Source: Rotaria socialis
Lineage: Eukaryota; Rotifera; Eurotatoria; Philodinida; Philodinidae
Direction of reading: 5' to 3'
Assembly (NCBI GenBank): GCA_905331475.1
Contig: CAJNYU010000027.1
Location: 1-64,000 of the forward strand
Length of the DNA stretch: 64,000 nt
Under the pieces are notes generated by a model that ran no database searches, was not told the DNA's origin, and was given only the letters and a program-made list of their open reading frames with translations. The translations under genes were made by a program, and so were the position numbers. Of the stretch, positions 1 through 12,873 are shown piece by piece. Within the stretch, counting starts at the first letter, position 1. Every line of letters begins with the position of its first letter.

Positions 1-3000
1 CAATTGACCATGCAGTTATGAACACATCATACATTCATTTTTAAAAACTAACAACGATAATTTTTTGATTAATAAAATACACTTTCTTACGCTTTCGTGT
101 ATGCTCTACAACGTGGCATAAAGGTTCATTTCGAATATCGAAATCAAAACCTCATCACTGAAGTAGCGCGTTACGTGGACAAGCCGTTATGTACCGGAGA
201 TCATGATGTACTTACTGGGTGTTCGGAATAGAGTATTTTTGTTATATTTAATTAACACCTAGAGATCGTAATAAACACTGTCGGTAATTCGGGAGGAAAT
301 TCTTAGAGTACTTAAATGTGGAGTCCGTAAAAGAATTTATAAGGATATTGTAATTGATATAAAGATTTTCTGCTCGTATAGACAATAGTAGGTAGCATTT
401 TTGATTATATCCATGATTATATAAGTAGACGATTATTTTTTCTTTACCTGCCCTCCTTGTTCTATAGTCTGAGAAGTTGTTCCCTCTACTGAAAGGAGGG
501 TATTGCTAAAAACGAGTTAAATGCGTTCGTTCGTTCGTTCGCACAGAATAAAAAAATGTTTTTTTGATCTCCTTCATCAAAATGCGTTAAAACGTTTGTC
601 TGACAGTTTTTGGGATCGGAAAATCCGAATCCGGCGTCAGCTTTTTGAAATTTTGTTTTTTACTTTTTTTAGGAGAGAGAAGGAGTTTTTTAGAAAAAAA
701 ATAGATTTTTTTCTAAGAGTTGACTGAAGGCAATCGGGGTCGGGGAACTCGAATCTGGGGGTCAGAATTTCAGAAAGTTTTAATCCTCAATTTTTTTAGT
801 AAAAAAATCTTTTTTTGGGGAAATAATTGTTACTCATAAGATTTGACCAACAGTTTTTGGGGCGCATTTATTCGACTTCAAGTGTAGTTTTTCAAAGGAA
901 TTTTCTGAGTGTTTTAATGAACAAAGACGGTTGCACAGAGGTCTACTGCAAAGAATGAACACATGAGCTTTTTGAAAAAGTAAAACTAAGTCACTAGCAA
1001 CTGACGAGTGAGAGGTATTTGGAAAGCATTTAGGAGTAGCATAAAGACATTATTAGTGGTTATGATCCTAAATAAATAAATAAAGTTGATGCAAATAAGA
1101 TAACGGCTGTCACTGAATTGAATATTAAATGCTTAATGACATTTCATAGTTCAAGCAGGTTTATAATGCATTAGGAGCTGTTATAATTGTCCGATTTTTG
1201 TGATAGGGATTCTTTGTAGGGAAACTTTTTAAGGGTACCATTCAATGATATTTATAGTTGTAGATGTATCGTATGTTTATATGAGATCTTATTGGGAATA
1301 GACTCTAGCCATCTTGCGGTGAAATTGATTCTCAATTTGGCAACGACTAGCTGTGAATGGCGCCCAGGAGGGACGCTGATGAACGACTAGCAGTTCACCT
1401 GCCTTTGTCGTTGTTTTATTGCTTAAGAAAAATTTATCATTTAACCAAACATGGTTTTGGAAAATGCTGCACGAAAGTCCTTTTTCACCAAACAGTTGAA
1501 CATAACTACATGTCTGTATTTTGTGTATAGACCCTAAGATGTTGAAGGCTTTTTTCGAAGTCTTCAGTTTTTACTTGATATGCCAAATTTTATTGTAGCA
1601 CGAAGAATTTATTCAAACTTAACACCTATAATTCTAGACTAGCGCATCTACGAACGTTCGCAAACTGTATAAGTACTCCGGAATCTTGTCTTATTCTTCT
1701 CAAAAGTGTGACGAATTTATCGCATATGTAGATGAAACTGAATTAAATTAGTCTCACAATTGTTGTTTTCGATTTTCTTGAAAATTCTCTTTGCTTTCAT
1801 CTAATAATTATATAATGAAGCGAAGGTTTCAATCAATCATACAGTATTTAAAAGGGCTACGCTCACCACATATATGAAGCAAAACGATTGGAGGCGATTA
1901 GTCGCTCAGTTAAATATTTGTTTTGATTAAGACTACAGACCTTGTAGACTTATAGAATAGTTACACGATGTCTCGATCAGAAAACTTAAAACAATTTTCG
2001 AAAGTGGTAGAAACCTTCAGGTTGTTCCGAAGGAAGGTCGTGAAATAATTGTCCTACTCGCGTGAAATATTTCAAATTTTATCTGTCGTGATTATCTTAA
2101 TAAGCTTAGTTTTTCCTGATTGCGAGAGAATTTGATTCAAAAGATGTAAATATTCGAGTTTTCTGTCTGTGAACGTGTACCTGGGAATGAATATATGCAT
2201 TCGAGATAGAAAACGCACCGAAACAAAATGAACCCAGATGGATTTGGAAAAAATGAGGACGAATCTAACCGAAATCGAGTTAAAAAAAAGTCAGTTTGAT
2301 TTAATCTATGATCTACTCGTGCAGATTCGTGTTAAATATCTAGTCCATAGACCAACTTGAGTTGTTACTTTACTAAAATGAAGCATTTCGATCATATTTC
2401 TCTTGACTGGGTCTTTTTCTTCACTCCGTTATCAAGCTGATCGAAAGTTTTCGGAGCATAGCTTGAGCTGTAGCATATCGGATGCGTTTAATTTCACTAT
2501 CGCCATATAGTATTGGTAAGTACTACTTAAATCCCATTTTCTTGGGTACACTTCGAAGCAAACTTTCTATTTATGCTCGGTTATCAACCGTTTTTTCCAT
2601 GAAAGTCATTTCAAAGCTATAAAATGTCAAGTCTCTCAGCTAGATAGTTTTGCATAGCTACGTTCTACATGACTAAATCCTTTCAGTAGAGGGCTGGCGA
2701 CGCTAACGTCGCATTATCTTGTTTCTAAGGATATAAGTTGATTAAAAACCAACAGTTGTCGAAGGCAACAACGGAGCAAGCTGCTCCTAAATCTTATTTA
2801 CGTTCAACTCCAATATTGAATCGTTTTAGAGTTAGACCTAGCGATAATACTACTACTGCTTCGTCTTTATTTTGCACATCATCATCTCAATCTGATCTCA
2901 TTGCTTCAACATCGAAAAATAAACAAATAGTCAGATTCAAAAAACATGTACATTCCTCGAAGAATATATAGAATGCTAATGTACATTAACACTAGAGTTA

Positions 3001-4211
3001 TTATAGTAAACAGAAGTGCAATCGTAGTTGCTTGAATACACTGAAACGTTGACTATACGTGATTTTAGTTTGCGGCTATAGTGTATCACTTCATATTTTC
3101 TCGTAGAGACACAAAACCTGAACATACTTGCGAAAATCGTGTCGTGCTTTTTTTATTACGGTTTCCATGTCTTTGTCCTTGCGAACATCTGGACGTTCTG
3201 TTTACGATCTCCAACCAAATTGTGATGTTCGTAAAGAGAAAAATTTACATTGAGTTAGAAATCAATTCTGAAAATAGCTTTTTCAATGGTTATATCGAAA
3301 GGCTATTGTCAGAATTGATTCCGAACTACTGCACAGGGTTTATTCCGAACACCCAGTATTTTTGTTGTAATTCATTTACGAGCTCTGCTCCGAACACCAT
3401 GCCCTTTTTTCCATGTTAGGAGATCGTAAACAAATTATTTTACCGGCGTTGGTAAAAAAGAGGTGAGACGAAGTGCCATTTTCCCCATTGTAATACTCTT
3501 GAGTTGATCAAGTTTAGCTATCATGTTTGCTTATAATAATAATAATAATCAGATCAAATAAAAGAAATTATCTATATTGCTAATATCAATATCAATATGA
3601 ATATGAACATGAATGTCGATTCTTTCTTAGTCATTTCGCTTGAATAATGTTTTTGATGGATATGATTTATATCAACTGGTACGATTAGAACCATGTATCA
3701 TTCTGGAAAACCTGGATTTTGGATTTTACTATTTTTACCAAGTTATCAACTTATTATTCAAAGTTTGATTAGTTGAATTTATCGATAATAATTTCAAACG
3801 AAATTGACTCGATTCTATAGCTGAATGAAAACGATTTGTTTTTCTATAATGTAGTATATTTTTTGATACATCCTTCTGAAATTTATGGTGGGGAAGTCGT
3901 ATTGAAAATTCTCCATTAATATTGTAAGCGTTTGCTTTAGTAGATATTCGTTGTCAAGATAAATGAATAATTCTATTGATTTAACATTATTTTTCGTTGA
4001 TTTCTTGACGTCCTGATTGTAATCAAAAGCAAACCACTTATTTGCATATCTCAAGATAACAATTACGTCGCGTGAAGCATACATCAATACGGTATCTTGA
4101 ATATCAAGATATGCTGAGTCAATATAGAGGCAAGCAATGCTCTGTATATATATGTATGCCTTACGGATACTTACGAAGACATTTAGTTAAATAACTAAAA
4201 CTCTCTACAAT
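1..4211. other. non-coding, repeat-like stretch with no supported gene
   Basis: No open frame here shows a recognisable domain or a consistent exon chain. There is a short (TTCG)n tetranucleotide run near 522-542. Loosely repeated G-rich blocks near 601, 721 and 847 share a motif of the form tcggg-aactcgaatc. A GCGACG/CGTCGC hairpin with loop CTAA lies near 2698-2713, and ATA and ATATCA microsatellites lie near 3534-3615. A Ser/Thr-rich frame at about 2738-2971 and a frame at 3815-4087 (-) have no recognisable family and are not called as genes. Confidence 0.5.
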
Positions 4212-6102
4212 ATGTCGATTCGTAACGTGTGTATAATCGTCTATTTCATGTTAGTCATCCTATATCAACAATTCGCAATGTGCGGTAGGTCAATCTTCTA
4301 ATATGGAATGCTTGCATTACATTATTCTATTTGAAGAACGTCGTTGTCGTTGTCTTGCGAACAATTCATCGTGTTGGCCAAATGCTTTAGCATGGGAAGC
4401 ATTCAATAAAACAGTTGGCGGACGTCTTCTTTTACCCGAACCATCGGCTGCTGTATGCAATGGAAAAACATATGATGCAGAAGCATGTACTTTAGCTAAA
4501 GCACAGTGGTATAATGCAACGTGGCGTAGTGATCAAACAGGTGCAATGCAAAATCATAATTGGGAAAATAGTTCATGTTCAGTTTCATACAATAGCACGA
4601 CATGTAATCAAGGTTCTGTAGCTGTATTTGCTGTCGATGCAACACTACCCGAACATGTTCAGACAACGATTCGTTTTGCTGCTTCGAATAATCTTCGTTT
4701 AGTTATCAAAAGTACGGGACACGATTATTTAGGTAGATCAACAGCTACCGGATCTTTACTTCTATGGCTTCATCATATGAAAACTATGACACTGATTGAA
4801 CAATATTCATCTTGTGGTCATACTACTGTACTGAATGCTGCTCGAATAGATGCAGGTGTGCAATGGGGTGAAGTTTATCGATGGTTGAATGAATTCAATT
4901 TGACAGCCATCGGTGGAGCAGCTGGATCTGTAGGAGTGACTGGTGGTTACGTGCAAGGTGGTGGTCACAGTCCCCTATCACGTTGGAAAGGCATGGCAGC
5001 TGATCAAGTACTCGAATACGATGTCGTTACTGTAGATGGACAACGTCAAACAGTAAGTGAATGTCAGAATGGCGACTTATTTTGGGCGTTGAATGGTGGC
5101 GGCGGTGGCACTTTTGCCGTAGTACTCTCGGTTGTACTAAGAACATTCCCTTCTCCAAGTATCGTTGTTGCTACATTTGATGTAACTACACCAAATGAAG
5201 CTCGATACAAAAGCTTGACAGAAGATTTCATTCGATTGGTTTCAACAGTGGCTGATGCCGGTTGGTCTGGTTATTTCACCATGCTCGATATGAAATTGAC
5301 CGGCGTATTTCATGTACCTAACGGAAATTTAACAGCAGTCAATGTCACATTAACTGACTTTGCCATTAAAAATTCTGATTTGGATTTTGGGAAGACACTA
5401 ATGTTTCCTCTTCAATCATTTTATGATTATTTTGCAATCATACTGGAACAATCCAATCCTACTGGATTCAATGTTCTACTCAGTTCACGTCTCATTCGGG
5501 AAAGTACGGTTCGTAATTCGCCAGAAAAAGTCGCTGAAGTATTTGCCCAAGCACGAGGTCAATCCAGTACCGGATCGAGTCTTCTTGGACATATTGTAGC
5601 CGGTGGAGCAGTATCAAATATATCAAACACAAATAACAGCATTAACCCAGCATGGCGTACTGCTCTCCTTCATATGGTATATTCGCAGGGTTGGTTAGAT
5701 ACAACACCTGAAGACATTCAACAATATTTAGCTAAACAAGTTACACATCGAGCAGAAATTTTAGATCAACTATCGACTGGTTCACAGCCTAGTTGCTACT
5801 CTAACGAAGCTGACCCGAATGAAGTTAATTGGCAAGAGAACTTTTATGGTTCACAAACAATTTACAATCAACTAAAAACTATCAAAGATAAAATTGATCC
5901 GCTTGGACTACTTGTTTGTAGACACTGTGTCGGTAGTGACGACTGGACGTCAGATCTCAATTGTCCGACAACCTCGGATCTACCAACTACACAACATCCT
6001 GGCAATTCAACAATATCCAACCTTTCTGTATTATCGACTAAAATTGAACAAGTTTTATTGGTATCGCTCATCATTATCCAAATGTTTCTATCAATATATT
6101 AA
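4212..6102 (+). CDS. secreted FAD-linked oxidase, berberine-bridge-enzyme type
   Basis: Two exons: 4212-4284 and 4337-6102, joined across a 52-bp GT-AG intron in phase 1; protein about 612 residues. The start gives a signal-peptide-like segment (MSIRNVCIIVYFMLVILYQQ). The FAD_binding_4 domain is recognisable by STGHDYLGRS near residue 150, whose His matches the flavin-linking position of this superfamily, and by GGYVQGGGHSPLS near residue 235, followed by an AADQVLEYDVVTVDG strand. The second, Cys-type flavin link of classical BBE is not visible, so a mono-covalent flavin is likely. The C-terminal BBE signature is intact (YNQLKTIKDKIDPLGLLVC... GSDDW, near residue 540). The last ~25 residues are hydrophobic, consistent with a membrane or GPI anchor. 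Many N-x-S/T sites fit an extracellular protein. The substrate cannot be told. The family is common in fungi, plants and bacteria and rare in animals. Confidence 0.88.
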
Positions 6103-6867
6103 CATACGAATATGTATTATCGGTTCCATCGGATTCATGATTTTTTTTTCTTTTCTTCGAGAGACATTTGCTATCATGCCACCTTAATCTTAAGAATGTG
6201 AGTGTGAATGTAGAAAAAAGAAAAACTAACTCTCGGATACGTATTAAATTCTTCTGATACATCACAAACAATTAGAAGACATTCATGTCTCGAAAGTTGG
6301 TCATTATAATTAGTCTGAACAGTTTAATTTCATTTTCTACTGTCATCGGTGTACCTCATGCATTCACTTTAAAGATTATAAACTCAAAACTAAGGATGAT
6401 TTCAACATTAAAATAAAAATTCTAGTACAACAAGTCACTTCAACGTGTACACATACCGCCTAAGAATGGCATTGAAAAATTAGACAGAAACTCCCCTATA
6501 CATGGAATTAAACTGTACAAATATTCATAGTAATTCTGCATGGTCAGTTTTGGTAAGAACAACAGTGCAGTTATTACACTAAAATTTTCCTGCAGTTGAA
6601 TAGTGGTAAATGTATACATATACAATTATATTTAAGTATTTCGTATACACAAATGAATAATAAAAGGAGAATTATTAAAGATGTCAAGAACTGAAAGTCA
6701 ACTAATAGTTTATTGAACAAAAGTATCATGAGATTAGTAGCAAGAAGGAAATATTCGGAGATAGATCAAAAGTTACCAATAAGCACCGTTGTTAAATCAA
6801 AAGGAGATCTAAGAAAAATGTAAGCCATCAGAGGAAAAGCTGCAAATAGCACATGATCAATTCTATC
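6103..6867. other. intergenic; left end of repeat unit A
   Basis: No gene seen. From about 6630 onward the sequence aligns by eye with about 31370 onward (shared ATTAAAAG, caagaactgaaag and tttatt-aacaaaa blocks), which marks the left edge of the repeated unit carrying the MACPF genes. The equivalent in unit B begins near 17790. Confidence 0.5.
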
Positions 6868-9800
6868 CTATCCATTGAGTTCAGCAATCATTGGATATTT
6901 TCCATGGTTCAAGTAGTGGTTTGCTGTACGTTCTAAATGAGCTTGAATGTCTGGATATTCAAAGAATAGATTAGACAAAGGTGCAAGTGTACGATTAACA
7001 ACAACTGGAGCTAAAACAGCACTGCCTATCCAAGATCTAGAAACAAAAGAAGAGAATGAATTGTCTGATTGTCTTATACACAAAAACATATATGCTATGA
7101 CAGAATTGCTGTCGTACCCATCGATATTTTTTGAGAAAGTCTTGTGTATGTTTCATAAGGTTCTTCTCTGTCCCATTGGTTTCTATTACACGCAAAACAT
7201 TCTTGATGAAACAGTGTGTAGATATTCTGCCTAGGTTCGTTTTCATCCAGAGAGTAAATTTCCACTGAATCTCTCATGTCTAGTCGATTACTTACATAGA
7301 TTTGGAAACAATTAGCAGCATTGATCCATTCAATTCGATCAAATAGATACATAGAATCCCAAAAAAAACTCACGATACTTTCATCGATTCATCTCGTCAA
7401 ATTTTGAGTTTTAGGATGAAAATTAATAAAATTTAACGTTTGCGTATCTCATGTTTTCGTCTATTTTATTGAAGCTAATTAATTTGTAGGATTCATATTT
7501 TGTTTAGATGAAATATGGGAGAAACAACTGTTTACGAATGATTTTTCATAACTTTATAATAAGCATACAAATTGAATATGTATCAGTAAGACAAAAATAT
7601 CTACTTACTGCCATTCGGTTTTACCAGGCACCAATACTGCAGGTGGTTTATATTCAACAAAAAATTGAGAGTTTTTTCGAAATGATTCGCTAACGCTCGT
7701 CTGAATTTGGTGCGAATAGTCCACTGAATATGAAGAGCTAAAAAAAAAATGGCTCCTACTGATGACTTCTGACGTAGTTTCTTGAAATGACGATGACTTA
7801 GCGTAAGCATCGTTTATTAAAGTGAAGATGTGTGCGGTGGCACCAATGATCACATATGTCACATAATGAGTGCCAAATGTTTCTAAGATCATATTGTAAA
7901 GGGCTTGTTCTGATTCAGTTCGGGCGGCATGCTGTTGGTTGATAATAGCAGACATGCTTGCATTGAACAAAGGATCAAATCTGTAAACGCAGAAAAGAAT
8001 GACTCCGAAAAATGACTAGACTTGTGCTACTGAAAATCATAACGTTTTCGCGTTCTATATTCTGAATGTACCGGTGTGTTCATATGAATCATTTCTCATG
8101 ATTCAATATTTTGAAAGTGTATTTAGCAGTAAAATTATCAATAGCGTTAAGTTGATTAAAACGATGCCGACGAATTTACGCCTTCTACAAAGAGCTCAAC
8201 AATATGTACGCAACAGTATATGTTTTGAATAAGTTTTCACATAAAAATTCTTGGAAGTTTCGATGCAAAAACTTTGGCAATGAGAAGCGGTACAAACCTT
8301 GTCAGAATAAATTGCTATCGAACAAGTATGGCAAACATACATAAAAATTCTGTTTTCAACTTTGGGAGGTAAATATGAATAGTTCAAAAACATTTTTTTA
8401 TTTGTATGTACATATTAGGCTACAGAAATAAAAACAACGTGAATTTTAAAATATGTGATGTGAAAATAATCATAGCAAGTATGAATCTTACAACGCATAA
8501 TGGCGAACGATCAATTGAATTTTTGCAAAAACTGAACACAGGTGCTTTTTGCCTATCAAAATAAATTGTACCGATGTGCGTGATTGTTTCTATTCATTAA
8601 GATACAGTAGAATTTATCGATTAAATGGATATGCACGAACAGACACCTAATGTGTTTCACTAAATCACTTTCGTATCAGCTTTTCCTATCGAAAAAACAT
8701 GTTACCATAGAATCAAGATAATTTATTATATTTCTATTATCGTTTCTTATCACTTTTACTATTCAATAGTGAAGAGAAAGTTTTCAATACAATCTCTATG
8801 CAATTCCAATATATGTTTGTTAAACATGAGGAAGGTTTTACATTCAGTTTGAGAATTCGAGGGAAAATCCGAGAAAGCTGTACTTTCCATTACATATGGT
8901 TAAGCTGAGCATTTATAAGTGATATATTTTGTATAACATTGAAGTACGCCGAAGTATGCAGATTTCAATTTTTATTGCTGCGAGAAATTTCATCCTATGC
9001 ATAATAGGTCATAACGGGGAACAAAGGTTGGCACATCAGGAATTTTGACTAGTTATTACAAAAATAAAACATTCTGTCAGGAGATCAGAAGATTATCCGC
9101 GTGTTTATAGAAATTTTTGAGTCAAGCTGATGAAATTAGTATAAATTTGGGATGTGAGTGTTGGACCCATACCAACATCCTAAACAGTTTGAGCAGCAGA
9201 GGGTTTTTCAGTTCTGATTGGAACAGTACTTTTCTGAAGCATCAAACTTATTTTCAAACAACAAATTCAGAATTGATGCAGTGCACCAAGAGAGCTTATC
9301 GGGGAAGTTCATCCGAGCGGTAGGAAGAAAAAATAACTTACTTGAGAAGGAAAGATGGTCCCAGTTGAATAGAATAAAGGCCCAACCAAGAAGTTGATGT
9401 AGCAACCGTTTTGGACTGTTTATTAATGGCCTCCTCTATTTTTCGTAAGGTATCATGACGGCTAGTACTTCCGCCAACTATGAAAGCAGACCACGTCGAG
9501 GTGCTTCTTGTCGATCGGAAATAACTGCGTAACAAACAAAGACAAGATTTTTCTCGTTAGAATATGACCAGAAAAATAATACGTACTTTGAATAGAAGTG
9601 TGTATAGTCACTCGACAAATCTTCACAATTCATATCACGGCGTCTATTGATACCGTTAACCTGTACACTAAGTGGAGTATTGAAAATACGTTCTCGTCCT
9701 TGCACAGAAACTTTGAATTTATTTGAACCAGTCTCGCTCAAATCAAATATTCGAAATCGAGATTCCGATTGAGCTCGCGAAGCCATATTCGTCACATCGA

Positions 9801-9912
9801 ATCCTGACTCAATCTCTTCGAGACCAAGCAAACGATCGGAACTAAACAACGATGCCATTTCCCCAGCCGTCATTGTTATAGTTATGACAAGCATTAAGAG
9901 AGAGAAAAACAT
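6868..9912 (-). CDS. MACPF/perforin-like secreted protein, copy A
   Basis: Four exons on the minus strand: 9912-9587, 9524-9342, 7980-7609 and 7036-6868, all with GT-AG introns and matching phases; 349 residues. The protein starts with a hydrophobic signal peptide (MFFSLLMLVITITMTAG). Exon 3 carries the MACPF signature FGTHYVTYVIIGATAH near residue 205 (family: W/F-G-T-H-Y/F-x6-G-G; here the second Gly is Ala). It is followed by a Ser/Thr-rich stretch where the family has a membrane-spanning hairpin. Exon 4 has the domain-end pattern PVVVNRTLAPLSNLF and a closing helix ending in YL. There is no EGF or C2 domain after the MACPF fold. MACPF proteins oligomerise into membrane pores in immunity, development or venom; which applies here is unknown. 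The last intron contains an open frame that would break the joining frame and is treated as intronic. Confidence 0.82.
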
Positions 9913-10057
9913 ACTGAATCTAAAATAAGATGAATATTTTCCATGCCGAATGAGCACTGTTTGATCTTTTAATTTTCGCTTTAGGGAAAAACGTCTTAAG
10001 GATTTGATTGGCACTATCCGGAATTTCCATGAACGCATCCAATTTTACACCAATGTG

Positions 10058-11328
10058 CCCATGTAATCACGAAACGCATTTTAGACGCACTTAGATGCGT
10101 TTATGTTGCAAATGTTGGCGTCCTGATGCGTTTCGGTATCGAGTTATGATAATAACGCAGATAAAGGCGTTTAAAGAACTTCGACGAGTTTGCTAGCGTT
10201 AATCAGAGCAAACGTATACAAACGCGTTTAAATTCCTATTTTAAAACGCGTGTGAACGCAATCTGTGTTTTTTCTTGCGTTAGATCTTGTATCACAATTG
10301 AAACGCAATTTATTTGCTATCCAATAAACACAGTAAAATCGGCGAAGTAGATAAAACGTGTTTCATGGAGGTATGAGTAGTTCATGAAATGCCGAAAACG
10401 CGTTTCATTACACTGATTTCCGAAACACAACTGAATTCATAGTTATATAGTAGGTACTGCCANNNNNNNNNNNNNNNNNNNNNNNNNNNNNNNNNNNNNN
10501 NNNNNNNNNNNNNNNNNNNNNNNNNNNNNNNNNNNNNNNNNNNNNNNNNNNNNNNNNNNNNNNNNNNNNNNNNNNNNNNNNNNNNNNNNNNNNNNNNNNN
10601 NNNNNNNNNNNNNNNNNNNNNNNNNNNNNNNNNNNNNNNNNNNNNNNNNNNNNNNNNNNNNNNNNNNNNNNNNNNNNNNNNNNNNNNNNNNNNNNNNNNN
10701 NNNNNNNNNNNNNNNNNNNNNNNNNNNNNNNNNNNNNNNNNNNNNNNNNNNNNNNNNNNNNNNNNNNNNNNNNNNNNNNNNNNNNNNNNNNNNNNNNNNN
10801 NNNNNNNNNNNNNNNNNNNNNNNNNNNNNNNNNNNNNNNNNNNNNNNNNNNNNNNNNNNNNNNNNNNNNNNNNNNNNNNNNNNNNNNNNNNNATGGGTTC
10901 AAATCTTGGTTCACGCTATCGTTGGAAAAATTACCACTCTGTTGCTCGTGGTATGTGGGTGTTATATCATAGCTTAATATGATGCGTCGGCTCAATTCCG
11001 ACACAGAGTGATGATAATTTTTAATTTTTTTGGGGGAAAAAAGTAAACGCGTTCTAACGCATCTTGCATCCAGACGCATTTACACGCGTTTACTTTTGGA
11101 TGCGTTCCCACGCTTGAAAATGTTGCATTTTGGACGAGCCCTAACGCGTCTTCCAATGCAAACGACTTATGATGCGTTTAGATACCGAACGAGTGTAGAC
11201 GCATCAGGTTACCCTGGATGCGTCTGCACCCCCGAAAATGTTGCATTCTAGATGCGTCCTGGTGCGTTAAGTGCCATCGTTCACAATCGCTCAGAGACGC
11301 GTTACGACTCGAAAAAAAGTTACATGGG
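10058..11328. mobile_element. ACGC-box-rich insertion with short inverted ends (contains gap)
   Basis: Absent from units B and C, whose sequence runs straight across this point (caatgtgcttgtt in B). The ends are a 9-bp inverted repeat, CCCATGTAA at 10058-10066 and TTACATGGG at 11320-11328, flanked by a possible 2-bp TG duplication. Both halves are densely dotted with AACGCG, GACGCAT and GATGCGT boxes in both orientations, unlike the surrounding DNA. No transposase is visible, but 10463-10892 is unsequenced (N). Probably a non-autonomous DNA element; the superfamily is not identifiable. Confidence 0.55.
10463..10892. other. assembly gap (430 Ns)
   Basis: A run of N inside the ACGC-rich insertion. 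Any frame read through it is meaningless. Confidence 0.99.
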
Positions 11329-12873
11329 TGTTTGTTAAATGTTTTTCTGAATTCTTAATATTTCCAACTGAAAGCATGATCGCCTGAAATAGCGTATTAT
11401 TATTACGATCTATTCATCTAATTACGAGCAGTCATCCTATTCCACAATGTTGAACATTCCGAAAGCAGACCGAATTTGAATTCTGTCCGATTCCCGGAAT
11501 CCCTAGGAGTTCACTGTAATTCCAGAAATCGAATGAAGAATTTCGATAATAATGCTGCAAATGGAAGTTGGGAAACACTGTTTTTATTATGTCATTCATC
11601 TAACTTATCAGCTCCACTGCTGACGCATACTACAAACTAAGAAACGCACTGGATAATAAGTAGCTTGAAGCATATAATGGAGTCTAACTGTAGTTCTAAC
11701 ATATATGGACTGCGGACTGGTCGTAATAATAATAGGTGTTTAGGAACTCATTCGAGATACTATCAATTTATTTAAAATGCTTTCTACTATGGGAAAATAG
11801 AAAAACCTTTAGAAAATGCTACCAAATAATCTCCCCTTCTCCTACCACAGATGACTAATATGAAATCTGTTACTGTTAGAGGCACGGATCAAATGAACCA
11901 AAATAACATCAGTCAATAACATTTATTATCTGAAATTATCATTCGATACTCACCATTAGATCATGTATTTGTATGACAACTATACATTTTCTTGTGACGC
12001 ATTGCACTTCCTTTTTCTGCCTGCTTTTCGAAGTATACTATTTTCAAGCGCCTTGTAAAGACTTTTCGATGAAATATTTTTCATAAATAACTGAATTAGA
12101 TTTGCATAAAGAATAGTTAGACTATTTTCCTCCTAGCATCCATCGGAAATTGCTGTGGATTATGACGCTCGCCGACCATGTGTAATTGTATCTCATTTCG
12201 AATCAGTGCTCCTGGTCTCGTAGTGTTTTAAATAAGCAAATGCACAAAAACAAGCATTAATTCATCGCACATGAATGGTAACCAAATAATCAATGTGATT
12301 GCTTTCACATCAATTTTCTTTGGGCTTGGTATTTTTGTGTCTGATATTTACGAGAGACTAAAAAAATTCTTCTAGCCCGTATTCTATGTAAGATAGAAAA
12401 TATAGAAGCAAAGTACAAATATACTGATCTATATGAAGTTTGCAAATAATATTCAATGAGCTTGCTTATTTTTATATCAATCGCAGTCAATCTGATCTAT
12501 CATACTGGCTATATAGATGAGTAGCGCGAATCATCAGCTATATCATATATTAATCTGAAGTTATTGAGCTACTGCCATGGCTGATATCATCCTTGGTTAT
12601 AGCACATCGCGTATCCGCTTCAAACACGACAGCGTGTACCCAATATGTCACGCAAAGCCAGCAAATACACTCACACTGAAATACTTTTGAAGTGTGTAAA
12701 AAATGAAGATATGAACATATGGTATTCGTGATAACTTTTTTATATTTCTGAACAAGAGCTTTAAATTGAAAAAACTACTCAAAATCTTGACGTCAGTTCA
12801 GACTTTGAACATCAACATATTCATTATTTGTTCTTCGCTGATGTTGAACTCGTCGATACAGAATTCGAAGCAC

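Larger units (their letters stand above)
9913..12873. other. spacer of unit A between MACPF and proline-rich genes
   Basis: No gene is supported. From about 11330 the sequence aligns with 23447-24760 (unit B) and in part with 37960-39060 (unit C), so it belongs to the repeat unit. It is interrupted at 10058-11328 by the ACGC-rich insertion listed separately, which includes the assembly gap. Confidence 0.55.

Noticed and set aside
3081..3419. 112-codon frame with several Cys
   Set aside because: It starts at a non-ATG codon, lacks recognisable motifs and spans the inverted-repeat motif at 3341-3358.
7095..7373. Open frame with FFWDSMYLFDRIEWINAANC as an extra MACPF exon
   Set aside because: Joining exon 3 directly to exon 4 keeps frame and family pattern in all three copies, and unit C lacks the frame. 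Treated as intron, with the possibility of alternative splicing noted.
10408..11079. Long minus-strand open frame of about 220 codons
   Set aside because: It runs through the 430-base N gap; the readable ends have no coding character.
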